The notes under the pieces are model-generated. The model worked only from the letters and a program-made list of their open reading frames with translations, did not search any database and was not told the origin of the DNA. From Phoronis australis (taxonomy: Eukaryota > Phoronida > Phoronidae): a stretch of DNA of 64,000 nucleotides. Below are positions 49,801 to 59,318 of the stretch, piece by piece. Each line of letters starts with the position of its first letter. Position 1 is the stretch's first letter. Both the position numbers and the translations under genes were made by a program. The stretch covers positions 1,223,387 to 1,287,386 of the forward strand of contig NMRA01000050.1 in assembly GCA_002633005.1 (NCBI GenBank), in the 5' to 3' direction.

Positions 49801-52800
49801 CACGGGAGCACAAAGTTAAATACATTCAGATGTCAACTTAACACTTTCCTATGAGAATCCANTACAATCACAGTAAAGTAACAGTACCAATAACATAGAC
49901 CAACGTATGATATAAACCTTCTAGATAAAATCTCAAAACGCTGCAAGTTTTCTAAAATACCGTTTAATTTTCGTTTCATGCTACATGAGCATTTTTTCAA
50001 AAAAAAAATAATACATATTTTTGACAGCCCCAGATGCAAACGTAGAACATTTTAAAAACAGTTCCTAACAACTTCTTGGAGAACACTATATAAAACATGT
50101 ATCTAAAACTGTTAAATAAGTCTGATCAGATATTTTTGAGATACGATATAACTGCCAAGTTGGTCCAAGGGTCCCATATAACTTCAAATCCATGCACTTG
50201 GTGTCACTGACAACTTTTGGTCAAGTGGCACAGACTGTAAAGGTCAATAATATGTAACCAAAACTATGGACAGAGATCCAACTTGATGGTCACTAGGGGG
50301 CACATATGTTAGATTCATCTGAAAATCTAAATGTCTCATCATCTCTCTGCCAAATTTCATGAATATTCGTCGTGTTACTCAGAGATAGGCAAAGGAGCGA
50401 CACCAACAATGCCACCTGGGGGACAGCAGGCTGCAGTCATCTGTCGTCACGTTCATAGGAGTCAAATTTCAAACATCCTGCAAGGGGGTTAATAAGATAC
50501 AGCTGCAGTCGCCAGAAAGATGGACAGGCAGATGTCAGACAAAGATGATGGCAATATCCCCCCACATATGCACACACAGGAGCACAAAGTTAAATACATT
50601 CAGATGTCAACTTAACACTTTCCTATGAAAATCCAAATGAAGCTTAATGTGCCTTCCTTATAATTTTCCTAGCATACAAAGCAATAAACAGTGCAAGCAT
50701 CTTACAACGTAATCTTCGTATTTTCCCTTCCAGTCGCAATGCTTGGTAGGACATTTCACGTCCAACCGATTCAAGCTTCGTCTAATGGCGTTGTCCGGAA
50801 ACATCTATAAATCAAACAACATTTGTGAAGCTCAAACTACTTATTTTTTCCAAATAGTTATATTGAGCTTTTGTCAATCAACCTTTCACTAAGACGCCAG
50901 GCACTAATGCTCGTGGATTATTAGCAGCACATTTTAAAATAATTATCAAATTATATTGAAAAGTGGTCCTGAGTCAATAAAATTTATACAACCTCTGGCA
51001 GTACAGAATGGTAAATAGACTTCTCAAGAGTGACAATAGGGCAATACAACATGGCCAACACTAAATGAAATGATCCTTACTGGTCTGCAAACAATTTTTG
51101 TTGGTAAAATTATGGCAAATCTAATAAAGAAGAGCAACGCGAAGCTTTGAAATAAGCCCACGAATGCAGTGTATACGGTGTGCTTATAGGGTGTTAATTT
51201 GTGTCATAAAATGGCCTCTAGAAAGTGCAAAACATTTCAAATCCATTAAAAAATGGAAAATGTCACCATTTTTAATAAAAAGCTATTTGCCACATTTCAT
51301 GAAACTTTAGCAAAACTGAAAAAACGAAATTACCACTAGGGGACAAGAGTTCATTGGATGATCGTCTGAAAGCTGTCATCCTCCGTTGTCAACGTCTTAT
51401 AAATACACTTGCTAAATTTAATAAACATTCTGCAGAGAGCTTAGGAGATACAGCCAAGGACGTAGAAAACTACCACTAGGAGGCGCCACAGTAACTGAAG
51501 CCGGAAAATAATCGTCAAATGTCCTCTTCACACTAATAATACATAAGCCAATTTTCACAATCATCCTAAGAGTTGCTTGGTTAACAGAGGGCGGACAGCA
51601 AAAACAGACTAGAAAACAGTAAAAATGGCCACTAAATGGTACAAAACATGTTGAATCCATCTGAAAACCGGAAAATGTCACCATTTCTTTAAAAGGAAAC
51701 TATTTAACAAATTTCATGAAAATTCCTCCAGGAACTTCAGAAAAACTGGAAAACAGAAAAAATTAAATTTACCACTAGGGGGAAGTGTTAGTCGGACCCG
51801 TCTGAAAGTCATTGTCTTTTATAGTTAACTCCAGATAAACCCATTTGCTACATTTAATAAAGATCCTGTAGAGCATTTAGGAGATACAGCCATGGACGCA
51901 AAAACAAACAAAACTGCCACTAGGAGGCGCCACAGCAGTAGAAGTTGTTGGAAAATCATTGTCAACCATCCTCTTTATAGTAAGAACATACAAGCCAATT
52001 TTTGCAATCATCCCTATAGTGGTATGGTTGAAAGAGGGGCGCGCACCAAAAAACGGACTCGAAAATAGTAACAATGGCCATCAGATGGCGCAAAATGCCT
52101 CGAATCCATCCGAAAACAGGAGGATAGCATCACCTCATTAATAGATGCATATGTACCAAATTTCATGAAAATCGGTTGAGGACCTTTGAAGATACAGATG
52201 CAAACGTAAAAAACTAAAATTGCCACTAGGGGGCACAGTGGTATTCGGATCCATCTGAAACTCTTCGCTCTCTGTCGTCAACCCCATAGAAACACACCCG
52301 CCAAGTTTCAATATGATCCTGCAAGGGGTGTAGGAGATATAGCCACGGACGCCGGATGCCCAGACAGAGATGACAGCAATATGCACCCACATATAAATAT
52401 GTGGGCGCATCAAAATGGGGATGACAGTGAATCCAATGTAATAGTTTTGAACTACAGCAATATATTACTGACTGAAAGTGTTCAGTACAGCATAGGTTGG
52501 CAGGTGATAAAACATCAGTTCTGTTGGGTGGCATTGTTTGCTAAGGAAAGAGCTGCATTGTGTAAAGTCAACACATTGTAAATAATTACTTAGTGTCTAG
52601 TGATGGGTGAAGCGTGCGACCTGTTTAGATTTTCAGATGTGGAGAACACTGATTATTATAACTCAATAAATTTCTAATGACTAAGAACTTTTCAAACTAA
52701 TTATCAAATAATTAAAATGCAATCAAACTTCTACCATCCTACACAAAATATAGAAAACATCTGTCCTGTTGTGTGGCATTGTTTGTTAAGGAAAGAGCTA

Positions 52801-55800
52801 CATTGTGAAGTCAACACATTACACATAGCCATTACTTAGTATCTGCTGATGCCTGAAGTCACATTACCGTTTCCATAGACAAGACACTAGCCTCATCCTC
52901 TATGTCTTCCTTCGCACATATGGGGCAATGTGTTGAACTGAAAAAAGATAAAAGTATTAGTAGTAAACATGAAATTATCAAAATATTATTAACTAAGTGT
53001 CGCTAGTGCGGTGAGGGTTCCACCACAGGGTTCTCNATCAAAATATTATTAACTAAGTGTCGCTAGTGCGGTGAGGGTTCCATCACAGGGTTCTCCACAA
53101 CCTGTTTTGACTCGTCACAGCATCCAATTTCCTCTTAAAGAAGGGGAAGGACAGGCACAGCAAGAGCAGCTATCACCCCATCAGCGTTCTTAGCTGTCCA
53201 GGCAAACTCATGGAACGCATGGTCAGCAAACGTCAGCAATATCACCTAGAAAAGAACAGGCTTATTAACCCCAACCCAGTTAGGGTTCAGAAAGAACAGC
53301 AGCACAGAGGATCAGATCACACTGCTCAACCAAGATATAGAAAATGGCTTTCAACAGAAAATAAAGACACTAGCCGTCTTTGTTGACCTAACTAAAGCCT
53401 TCGATAAGGTCTGGAAGGAAGGCTTACTCCTCAAGCTCCTCCAAAAACAAGTAGGTGGCAAAATATATGCGTGGATTAACAGTTACCTCCTCCACACATA
53501 TGCGCGCGTAAAGCTGGAAGGACAGACAAGCAAGCTGATTAGGACTAGGGAAGGAGTACCCCAGGGCAGCATGATATCGCCAACACTCTTTGTTGTCTTC
53601 ATTGATGACATTGCTGATCACCTGCCTATGTACATTTCAAGGACTCTCCATGCAGATGACCTGGCTGTACGGACAAAAGCAGAATACATCACCACAGCAG
53701 CTTACAGAATGCAGGGAGCCATGGTCATCATCCTAAACTGGACAAAAGAGTGGATGGTCACGATCAACAGGACCAAGACCTAGGCCACGTGCTTTTCCCT
53801 TTCTCCCAAAAAAAGAGTTCTTGCTCCAGCAAGAAGGCCAGAATATTCCCCACCAAGAAATCCCATCCTACCTTGGGGTTAAATTGGACAAGAGGCTTAC
53901 ATGGTCCCCTCACATTGCTGCCATGAGCAGCAAAGCTACTAAGACAATTGCTGTGATGAAGAAACTTGCTGGTACCAGTTGGGGTGCAAACATGAAGATC
54001 TTGACCCAACTTTACACGGGATCTGTCAGACCCCAGGTGGAGTACGCCTCTAACAGATGGTCTACAGCTGCCAAAACCAACACAGACAACTTAGGCAGGG
54101 TCCAGAATACTGCGTTTAATTACAGGAGGCATGAAGACCACCCCCATCATGGAAATGGAGAAGAAGGCAGGCTTAAGCTCATTGGAAGTAAGACGGGATG
54201 AGAAACTCCTGAGACGGGGGAAAAAATGAAGCGGCTTCACATCACATCCACTGCACTCCAACCCCGACCAAAAACTGCATCAAGAGGCAGAGTCCAAGCC
54301 TCCTCATCAAGGCACTTCAGCAGAAACATCAACCTCTGCTATCCTCAATCAACCAACCTCTAAAAATGCTCCAAGACTTTGAAGAATGGTCCCTGGACGT
54401 TCCCCACATCATTCTCGACATCCCTGGGATTGAAGCAAAGCATACACAACTGGAGGCAGTCCTGAAGGCCCTCACCCTAGAAACCCTAGACAGAGACTAC
54501 CCTACCACCACCTGGACCCGAGTTTATACAGATGGCTCTGCAGAGAATGCTCTCAGAAAATACCCAGACGGCAGCACTCTGCGCAAGTCCATTGCCACGG
54601 GTCTTCAGTCCACCAACTACAGAGCTGAGGCAAATGCCCAATACCTCGCAGNTGAAGGCCCTCACCCTAGAAACCCTAGACAGAGACTACCCTACCACCA
54701 CCTGGACCCGAATTTATACAGATGGCTCAGCAGAGAATGCTGTCAAAAATGGGGGAGGTGGGGTATTCATCAAATACCCAGACGGCAGCACTCTGCGCAA
54801 GTCCATTGCCACGGGTCTTCAGTCCACCAACTACAGAGCTGGGGCAAATGCCCTATACCTCGCAGCCTAGATACTCAACCAGCAAACGATGTTCCCGGAT
54901 CAGACAGTATTCCTCACAGACTGCCCAATCTCTTCTGCAGAGCCTCCAGACAACAGAGAGAGACCAGATCGTGCAATCCATCAAACAAGAGATGCACATT
55001 CTCAGCAGCAAAACCACTGTTGTGCTGCTATGGATTCCCTACCACTGCGGCATCAGCGGCAACGAGGAAGCAGACAGACTCTCCAAGGCAGGAAGCAAAC
55101 TGGAGCAGACGTCGCACCCATCATGATATGGAGAAATAAAAACTCTCTTACGAAGTCACTTTAGAAATGCCTGGAGGGGACGCATACGTTTGAGGACTGC
55201 AGACTATATCCACCAGCTTGACCGGCAGGAACAAGTCACTATCTTCAGGCTAAGAACCGGCCACTGCCAGCTGCTCTCCAACATGCATTGCCTGAAAATC
55301 TCTCACACAGATGAGTGCCCCTGTGGCACTGGCCCCCAGACACCTGAGCATTTACTGCGGAGCTGCCCTACGTTCCGATTCCCTAAGGCGCCAGACATGG
55401 CCCAGTCCGGTGGAACTCAAGGTAAAACTGTGGGGCCTGACGGCATCATTGCGACAAACTGCAGACTTCGTCCAAAAGACCAGACTGACTCTCTAAGCTA
55501 CATGGCAGGGAACGCTGAAGAGGAATAATTCTGACAAGTTTGACTGACTTGCGATGAGTTTAAAAACTTATGGTACCTACTAAACACACATACTCCCATC
55601 AGTTTCCCCAGTTTCAACTACATGTCTAAACACAACTGGGACAGGGCAGAAAGTGGTCATCTTTCAATGCGCTTGTACAATACCGTATTTACGGGTGCTT
55701 CGCAGGCATTCTTAAGGTTTAGAAATTTGCGATTGTTTATGCGAGCATGTGCAGACAGTTTGCGATCTAATATTGTGTAAATGCGACTATGAAGAGGAAC

Positions 55801-57039
55801 AAGTCGCAACGTGACAACTCGAACCGTGACAACTCTTCCCCCTGCAAAAACAACTATAAAGTGTGCTGCGTATAATTAGCCTAGTACTCTCATATATTAA
55901 GAAAGTGTTGCAGTGCCCTGGCCAAGTGTTGGAATAGTCGTAAATGGAGCCAGTGTACCCGAGGCTGAGCTGGTATGGAACAACACCTCAACATGGTATA
56001 TAATTTTCACTTTTTGGCAGAGGCAATGTCTTACTATAATAGAAGAATTAATAACAAGCTGTTGTCATCCAAATTATATATATGTATACCTATATGATAT
56101 ATGGGCACATAAAATTTGCGAATAATGAAAATAGGTGGTCCCAACTTCAATTTATTTTGTTTAGCTGTCTGAATGTTATTGGGCCTCAAAGTTAGACGAA
56201 AACAAAAATAAGAAAAACAAAAAACGCAGAACAGCACTCTGTGGTATCCACGGGAAGATAAAAAGGCCACATAATGATAAATGTGTTTTAGAGCAATAAT
56301 GTATAATTTGACAAGATTCAAAGTTCTGTAGTGCTTGCCGTAGATGCGGCTAAAAAATTTCTGATGAAGGCCAAAGGCTTGTTGAAAGGAGATCACCTAT
56401 TGAGAAAATTTCCCAGAATACCAATATGCAGCTAATAAATTAAATACACATGCAATACTGTGGGCTAGATGCCTACTAGATCAAAACATTCCAGGACCAT
56501 CGTTCCATATTCACGTTAAAGATTTGCATCATGTCTTTAGCAAAGACATCATGTTATCACGATTTTTGCCAGTCAGAAAGCTGTTTTGTGCCATTCAAAA
56601 ATTGACATGCAACCATTAACATTCACAGGTTAATTCGACTACTGATGGTTTAACAAGTTTGGAGTAAAGAGCAAAACTGTAGCCAAGTTATGAATTCCAA
56701 CTTTTCACATTCGGAAAGACAATCACACGGCTGCTCCTAACAAACACTCTCTGACAAATAGCTAAACACTGACAACAGGTGGTATTGTACATGCACAAAA
56801 GTAAAAAATCAACAACCCAAAAATGAACAAAAGTTAAATCATTCAATTCCCACAAAAACTCACCTTTGAAAGTTCTCAACGCATCTCTTGCAGTAGCGAT
56901 GGCCACAAAAGCTCTGCATAGGTTCACGAAGGACATGACGACAATGGCTACACAGGTACTTGTTGTCGATTTTCTGAATGAAAATGTGGGGCGGGAATCC
57001 CTTCCGTGCTGCCTTGTAATTGGACGGCAAGACAGCCAT
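34885..57039 (-). CDS. TRAF-type RING/zinc-finger adaptor with a truncated MATH start and a death-effector-like C-terminus, 10 exons, 484 aa
   Basis: Coding exons: 56864-57039 (open to the acceptor at 57090), 52868-52937, 50706-50804, 48497-48730, 47730-47921, 47193-47301, 46133-46311, 40899-40980, 35874-35988, 34885-35083. All junction phases agree. Residues 30-66 form a C3HC4 RING (C30, C33, C45, H47, C50, C53, C63, C66), the ubiquitin-ligase module of TRAFs. About 97-210 are TRAF zinc fingers, about 305-353 a coiled coil. Residues 358-380 (SYDGVLVWKITDF) open a TRAF-C domain. A normal MATH domain would continue for ~120 residues, but none of it was found. Exons 9-10 instead encode a ~90-residue helical block resembling a death effector domain, then TGA. 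The intron after exon 7 needs a GC donor (CAG|GCATGT). TRAF identity through exon 8 is secure. The junction to exon 9 rests on phase and order only. Expected role: cytosolic immune or stress signalling. Confidence 0.8.
35989..36541. other. Intron 8 of the TRAF-like gene, nothing recognised
   Basis: AT-rich intron sequence with a C run near 36185. No MATH-coding exon was found here. Confidence 0.45.
36568..36613 (-). ncRNA. Hammerhead-ribozyme-like core, minus strand
   Basis: Reverse-strand counterpart of the 36745 motif, in the left foldback arm. It has the same CTGAGGA, GAAAC and GTC elements and stem I. One stem II base is changed so that G-C becomes a G-T wobble (GGTGT with ATACC), which keeps the stem. 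It is in the sense orientation of the TRAF-like transcript. Confidence 0.4.
36745..36790 (+). ncRNA. Hammerhead-ribozyme-like core, plus strand
   Basis: Elements in order: ACTT (stem I), CTGAGGA fitting the invariant CUGANGA, one extra T, GGTGT and ACACC forming a 5 bp stem II around a 10-base loop, GAAAC, AT, GTC (GUH cleavage triplet), AAGT closing stem I. Stem III would be only A-U and C-G around a two-base loop inside the palindrome ACATGT, as in the minimal hammerheads known from Penelope-like elements. The extra T beside stem II is unusual. Activity is unproven. Confidence 0.4.
36820..38080. other. Intron 8 of the TRAF-like gene, nothing recognised
   Basis: Contains GGTCAAGGTC-type strings near 37230 common in dispersed repeats, but no definable element and no MATH exon. 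Confidence 0.4.
38090..38660 (+). pseudogene. LINE ORF2 C-terminal remnant
   Basis: Plus-strand reading in broken frames gives LRWFQLKIVHSL, a CTFC knuckle followed by a serine/glutamate stretch, LFWGC and FWKRI. Together these match the region after the reverse transcriptase of L1-like elements (zinc knuckle and W/H-rich block). Stops and shifts throughout. It lies in TRAF intron 8, antisense to the gene. Confidence 0.6.
38841..39048. mobile_element. 208 bp MITE derived from the TTAA element
   Basis: Begins TTAAAGGAGAATGCCACCC and ends with its exact inverse. The left ~110 bp equal the left end, and the right ~98 bp the right end, of the 1.56 kb element at 3369-4927. It is therefore an internal-deletion derivative with TTAA on both sides. 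Confidence 0.85.
39049..40898. other. Intron 8 of the TRAF-like gene, nothing firm
   Basis: Searched for the missing MATH-domain exons on the minus strand; no FYTSRYGYK-like, NGDG-like or WPF-like coding was seen. A CCTGAAGAAGGGCAAAGG string near 40479 resembles decayed Penelope-type repeat ends. Confidence 0.45.
41440..42330 (+). pseudogene. L1-like LINE reverse transcriptase remnant
   Basis: The plus strand, over several frames, encodes the pre-RT block NSKYFLNFEKRNHCKKHI, then KAPRNDGLGYEFYKTFWN, NRRPIY, a decayed CDYTLLTRTTANR, the catalytic-A block IFLDFKKAYDSVNWSYLG, and an RQGDTL block near 42285. The order is that of L1 ORF2 from the endonuclease-RT linker to mid-palm. Multiple stops and frameshifts. 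Inserted antisense in TRAF intron 7. Confidence 0.8.
42331..44100. other. Intron 7 of the TRAF-like gene, nothing recognised
   Basis: No exon, RNA gene or recognisable repeat. Confidence 0.4.
44101..45832. mobile_element. Tc1/mariner-like non-autonomous element with perfect 26 bp inverted ends
   Basis: The 26 bp starting TACCGTAATCGTTCGGG at 44101 are perfectly inverted at the end, 45807-45832. If the outer TA is the target duplication, the terminal inverted repeats are 24 bp with a TA target, as in Tc1/mariner elements. Just inside both ends are clusters of GGGCGGTTAA and variants (44125-44280 and 45640-45810). The interior has an open frame at 44707-45075 (122 codons) with no recognised transposase motif. 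Superfamily is inferred from the target site only. Confidence 0.75.
45833..46132. other. Start of intron 7 next to the GC donor
   Basis: Intronic. It includes the non-canonical GC donor at 46131-46132. Confidence 0.4.
48018..48250. repeat. ~29-35 bp minisatellite in a TRAF intron
   Basis: Degenerate tandem copies of CACTCTGTCCCACCCCGCAG followed by TGCCGCGCG, about seven units. Some have an inserted TCTGTC. The array generates open frames on the minus strand that are not coding. Confidence 0.85.
49087..50634. repeat. Tandem 775 bp near-identical duplication separated by one N
   Basis: 49087-49861 and 49863-50634 are almost identical, differing by scattered single bases and the length of an A run, with N at 49862. 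Low divergence and the single N suggest two haplotype contigs placed end to end rather than a real duplication. Each copy has a CACTAGGGGGCAC and a GCCACCTGGGGGAC motif like the arrays nearby. In intron 3 of the TRAF-like gene. Confidence 0.8.
51320..52370. repeat. Higher-order tandem array with CTCF-like cores, array 1
   Basis: Copies of a ~145 bp subunit, each with one CCACTAGGNGGC-like core, at about 51330, 51470, 51628, 51768, 51911, 52073 and 52221. Three subunit types (TACCACTAGGGG, TGCCACTAGGAGGCGCC, ATGGCCATCAGATGGCGC) recur in order, giving a ~440 bp higher-order period. Shared linkers include TTTCATGAAAAT and GGAGATACAGCC. It lies in intron 2 of the TRAF-like gene. Confidence 0.75.
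52977..53095. repeat. 59 bp duplication around one N
   Basis: ATCAAAATATTATTAACTAA through TTCTC occurs at 52977-53035 and 53037-53095 with one base changed and N at 53036. Probable assembly overlap. Confidence 0.85.
53150..55527 (+). pseudogene. Non-LTR retrotransposon with RT and RNase H, frameshifted
   Basis: Plus-strand fragments in order: SYHPISVLSC, GFRKNSSTEDQ-like sequence, FVDLTKAFDKVWKEGLL (motif A), GVPQGSMISPTLFVVFIDDI, HADD in place of YADD at about 53655, a thumb region with YLGVKLDKRLTW, then RNase H with YTDGSAENA (catalytic D), a second acidic block, and WIPYHCGISGNEEAD. It ends with a C-rich block, CPCGTGPQTPEHLL. RT plus RNase H and a terminal Cys/His block fit the Jockey/I/R1-type group. 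At least four frame changes make it dead. It sits antisense in intron 1 of the TRAF-like coding region. Confidence 0.85.
54463..54867 (+). repeat. RNase H segment duplicated around one N
   Basis: 54463-54651 and 54653-54867 are near-identical copies starting TGAAGGCCCTCACCCTAG. The second contains about 30 bp (AATGGGGGAGGTGGGGTATT and neighbours) missing from the first. N is at 54652. Likely two alleles or overlapping contigs. Confidence 0.8.
55545..56863. other. TRAF intron, nothing firm
   Basis: No exon or RNA gene recognised. CTGATGAAGGCCAAAGGC near 56361 resembles decayed hammerhead/Penelope-type repeat ends but lacks the partner elements. Confidence 0.4.
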
Positions 57040-57149
57040 CTGCTTTTTGTTGATTTCACAAGGACAGAATTTGGTAACTTTGCTGAATTCCTACAAAAAC
57101 ACAACACAAATCTTTCAAATGGCACAACTGATACAAGTGTGAAATACAA

Positions 57150-58280
57150 GAGCAACAGAAAATAACCATTAGATGGCGTAAAACGTACGATCCATCCAAA
57201 AACAGGAACGTGCCAGATTTCATAAAAATCTGTCAAGGAACTTGAGAGAAACAAAGGAAAACAGAATAAAATGAAATTCCAACTTGTGGGCACAGCGTCC
57301 GTTGGATCCACCTGAAAGTCATCATCTGTTATCTTCATACAAATTCACTTACTAAATTCAATAAAGATCCTGCAGTGGGTTTTGGAAATACAGCTATGGA
57401 CGAAAAACAAAACAAAACTACCACAAGGATATGCCACAGTATTCAGTCACCATCATCAAACATCCTCACACTGAAAACAAATACGACTAAATTTTCAAAA
57501 CCATGCCTAGAATGATTTGATTGATCGAGGGGTGGACGCCAAAAACAAGATTTGAAAACAGCAAAAATGGCCACTAGGTGGCGCAAAATACCTCGATTCC
57601 ATCCAAAAACAGGATGATAGCGTCATTTCACCAATAGATACCTATATTCACAATTTTATGAAAATCTATTGAGAACCTTTGAAGATACAGACTGATAAAC
57701 GTAAAAAAACTAAAATTGCCACTAGGGGGCACACCAATAGTCAGATCCGTCCCAAAGTCGTCGCATTTGCTAAATTAAGTAAAGATCCTGCAAACATGCA
57801 AACATTTTCAGAGATACAGCCATGGGCGCAAAAACAAACAAACAGCCACTAGTACTGAGTAGGCGCCACAGTAGTCAAACTCGTCGGAAAATCATCGTCA
57901 GCTGTCCACTTCCTAGTAAAAACATACACGCCAATTTTCATACTTATCCTGAAAGTGGTTTAGTTGTTGATAGACGAGTGGACGCCAAAAAACTGACTCG
58001 AAAACAACAAAAATGGCCAATAGGTGGTGCAAACTAGGTTAAATCCATCTGAAAACTGAGAAATAGCGTCACCTAATTAAAGATGCCTGTATGCCAAATT
58101 CTATGAAAATAATTTGAGGACCTTAATTGAACATACAGGGGTATACATAACAAAATTAAAATTGCCACTAGGTGGCACACCTGTCGTCAGATCCGTCCCA
58201 AAGTCATCGTCGTCTATTGCCAACATCATATAAATACACTTACTAAATTTAGTAAAGATCCTTCAAACGGTTCGGCCAGT
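57150..58280. repeat. Higher-order tandem array with CTCF-like cores, array 2
   Basis: Same repeat family as array 1. Cores at about 57168, 57418 (decayed), 57570 (TGGCCACTAGGTGGCGCAA), 57718, 57845 (interrupted), 58015 and 58160. Type-to-type spacing is again ~400-445 bp. It occupies the intron just after the probable 5' UTR exon of the TRAF-like gene. Confidence 0.75.
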
Positions 58281-58338
58281 GTTTAAGTATTATAAATTAA
58301 GAGTTTCCTGTGATGAACGGTACCACACTTTCACTTAC

Positions 58339-58480
58339 CTGATGACGTCAACAGTCACGTGATTTACAATTCGTCCTGGTCTTCGTTCTGGTTTACCCAC
58401 GTACGACCTTGACCTTAACCTACGGTGTTAGATGGTTTGATGCACTGCAAGAGACAAAACGCAACCCTCTAAGTAACGAA
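58339..58480 (-). promoter_or_regulatory. Likely 5' UTR exon and promoter side of the TRAF-like gene
   Basis: A strong donor, ATCAG|GTAAGT, ends at 58339 on the minus strand. No ATG is seen in the ~100 bp before it, so splicing to the acceptor at 57090 would make the ATG at 57039 the first start. Just upstream of the donor lie an E-box (CACGTG) and a CRE (TGACGTCA). The upstream boundary is not determined. Confidence 0.4.
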
Positions 58481-58499
58481 CGAAAAACAAGTCTAAACC

Positions 58500-58921
58500 G
58501 GTTCGTATCGCGAATACCAGCGCGTTATCGGTCAGCATTTAAGTATAACTAAAACAAGAGTTTCCTGTGATCACAGGCACCTTTAATTAGCTCTCTACAA
58601 TATAACATAATAAAGAGAAAGGTACACAACTGACATTCAATATGGCCGTGTTGTGACTCCATACACAGGTTCTCGTGCAGCTTACCTCTACTCATATGAA
58701 AGCTTGAATACACGCTTGAGATGACGACCCACAAATGCAGACGTCCTGCGTGCAGCAGAGCCACATGTAGAGAGAGCTCTTTTGATTCCCCAGTCACGTG
58801 ACAAAACTAGAACTTACAACATCCGGCCACTTACGGAAACCCACAGACGAACACGAACACACAAGACAACACGAAAGACGAGACCACACAAACCAACATT
58901 CACAACATTCCTCCCCTCCCT
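58500..58921 (-). mobile_element. Possible LTR and polypurine tract of the gag element
   Basis: On the minus strand AGGGAGGGGAGGAA (58908-58921) looks like a polypurine tract and is followed directly by TGTTGTGAATG, a TG start typical of LTRs. The 3' LTR boundary and the 5' LTR partner were not found. An ~35 bp block ending AGAGTTTCCTGTGAT recurs at 58282 and 58537. Confidence 0.3.
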
Positions 58922-59318
58922 AAATAGAAGAATGATAAAAAAACGCCACCCAACCTTTACTCCCTCCTTAACTAATGAAATAGTAAAAAATAAACTGACC
59001 AATGTCTAATATACATTATGAAAAATTAAGAACTATACTACAAAAAATACTAGAGTAACTAAAACCTATGTGGCCGGATTTACAATAGAAAAAAAAACTA
59101 AATACTTCACAAAAGTACGTGACTGAGGATACGAAAAATTGAAAAATACTAGTTACAAGGTACATATGGTCAAAAAAAATTAAACTTGTGACAAGAAGAA
59201 TTTACTGTACTATATATTTAAAAAAAACTATTAACATTTGGACCATATGAACAAGTAATGAACACAGAACATGTAGTGCACAAAACAACAAGCAACAGCA
59301 AGGTAGCACAGTAAGCTA
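58922..59318. other. AT-rich stretch after gag
   Basis: No pol, protease or other coding sequence follows gag before the polypurine tract; only A-rich noncoding sequence is seen. Confidence 0.45.
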
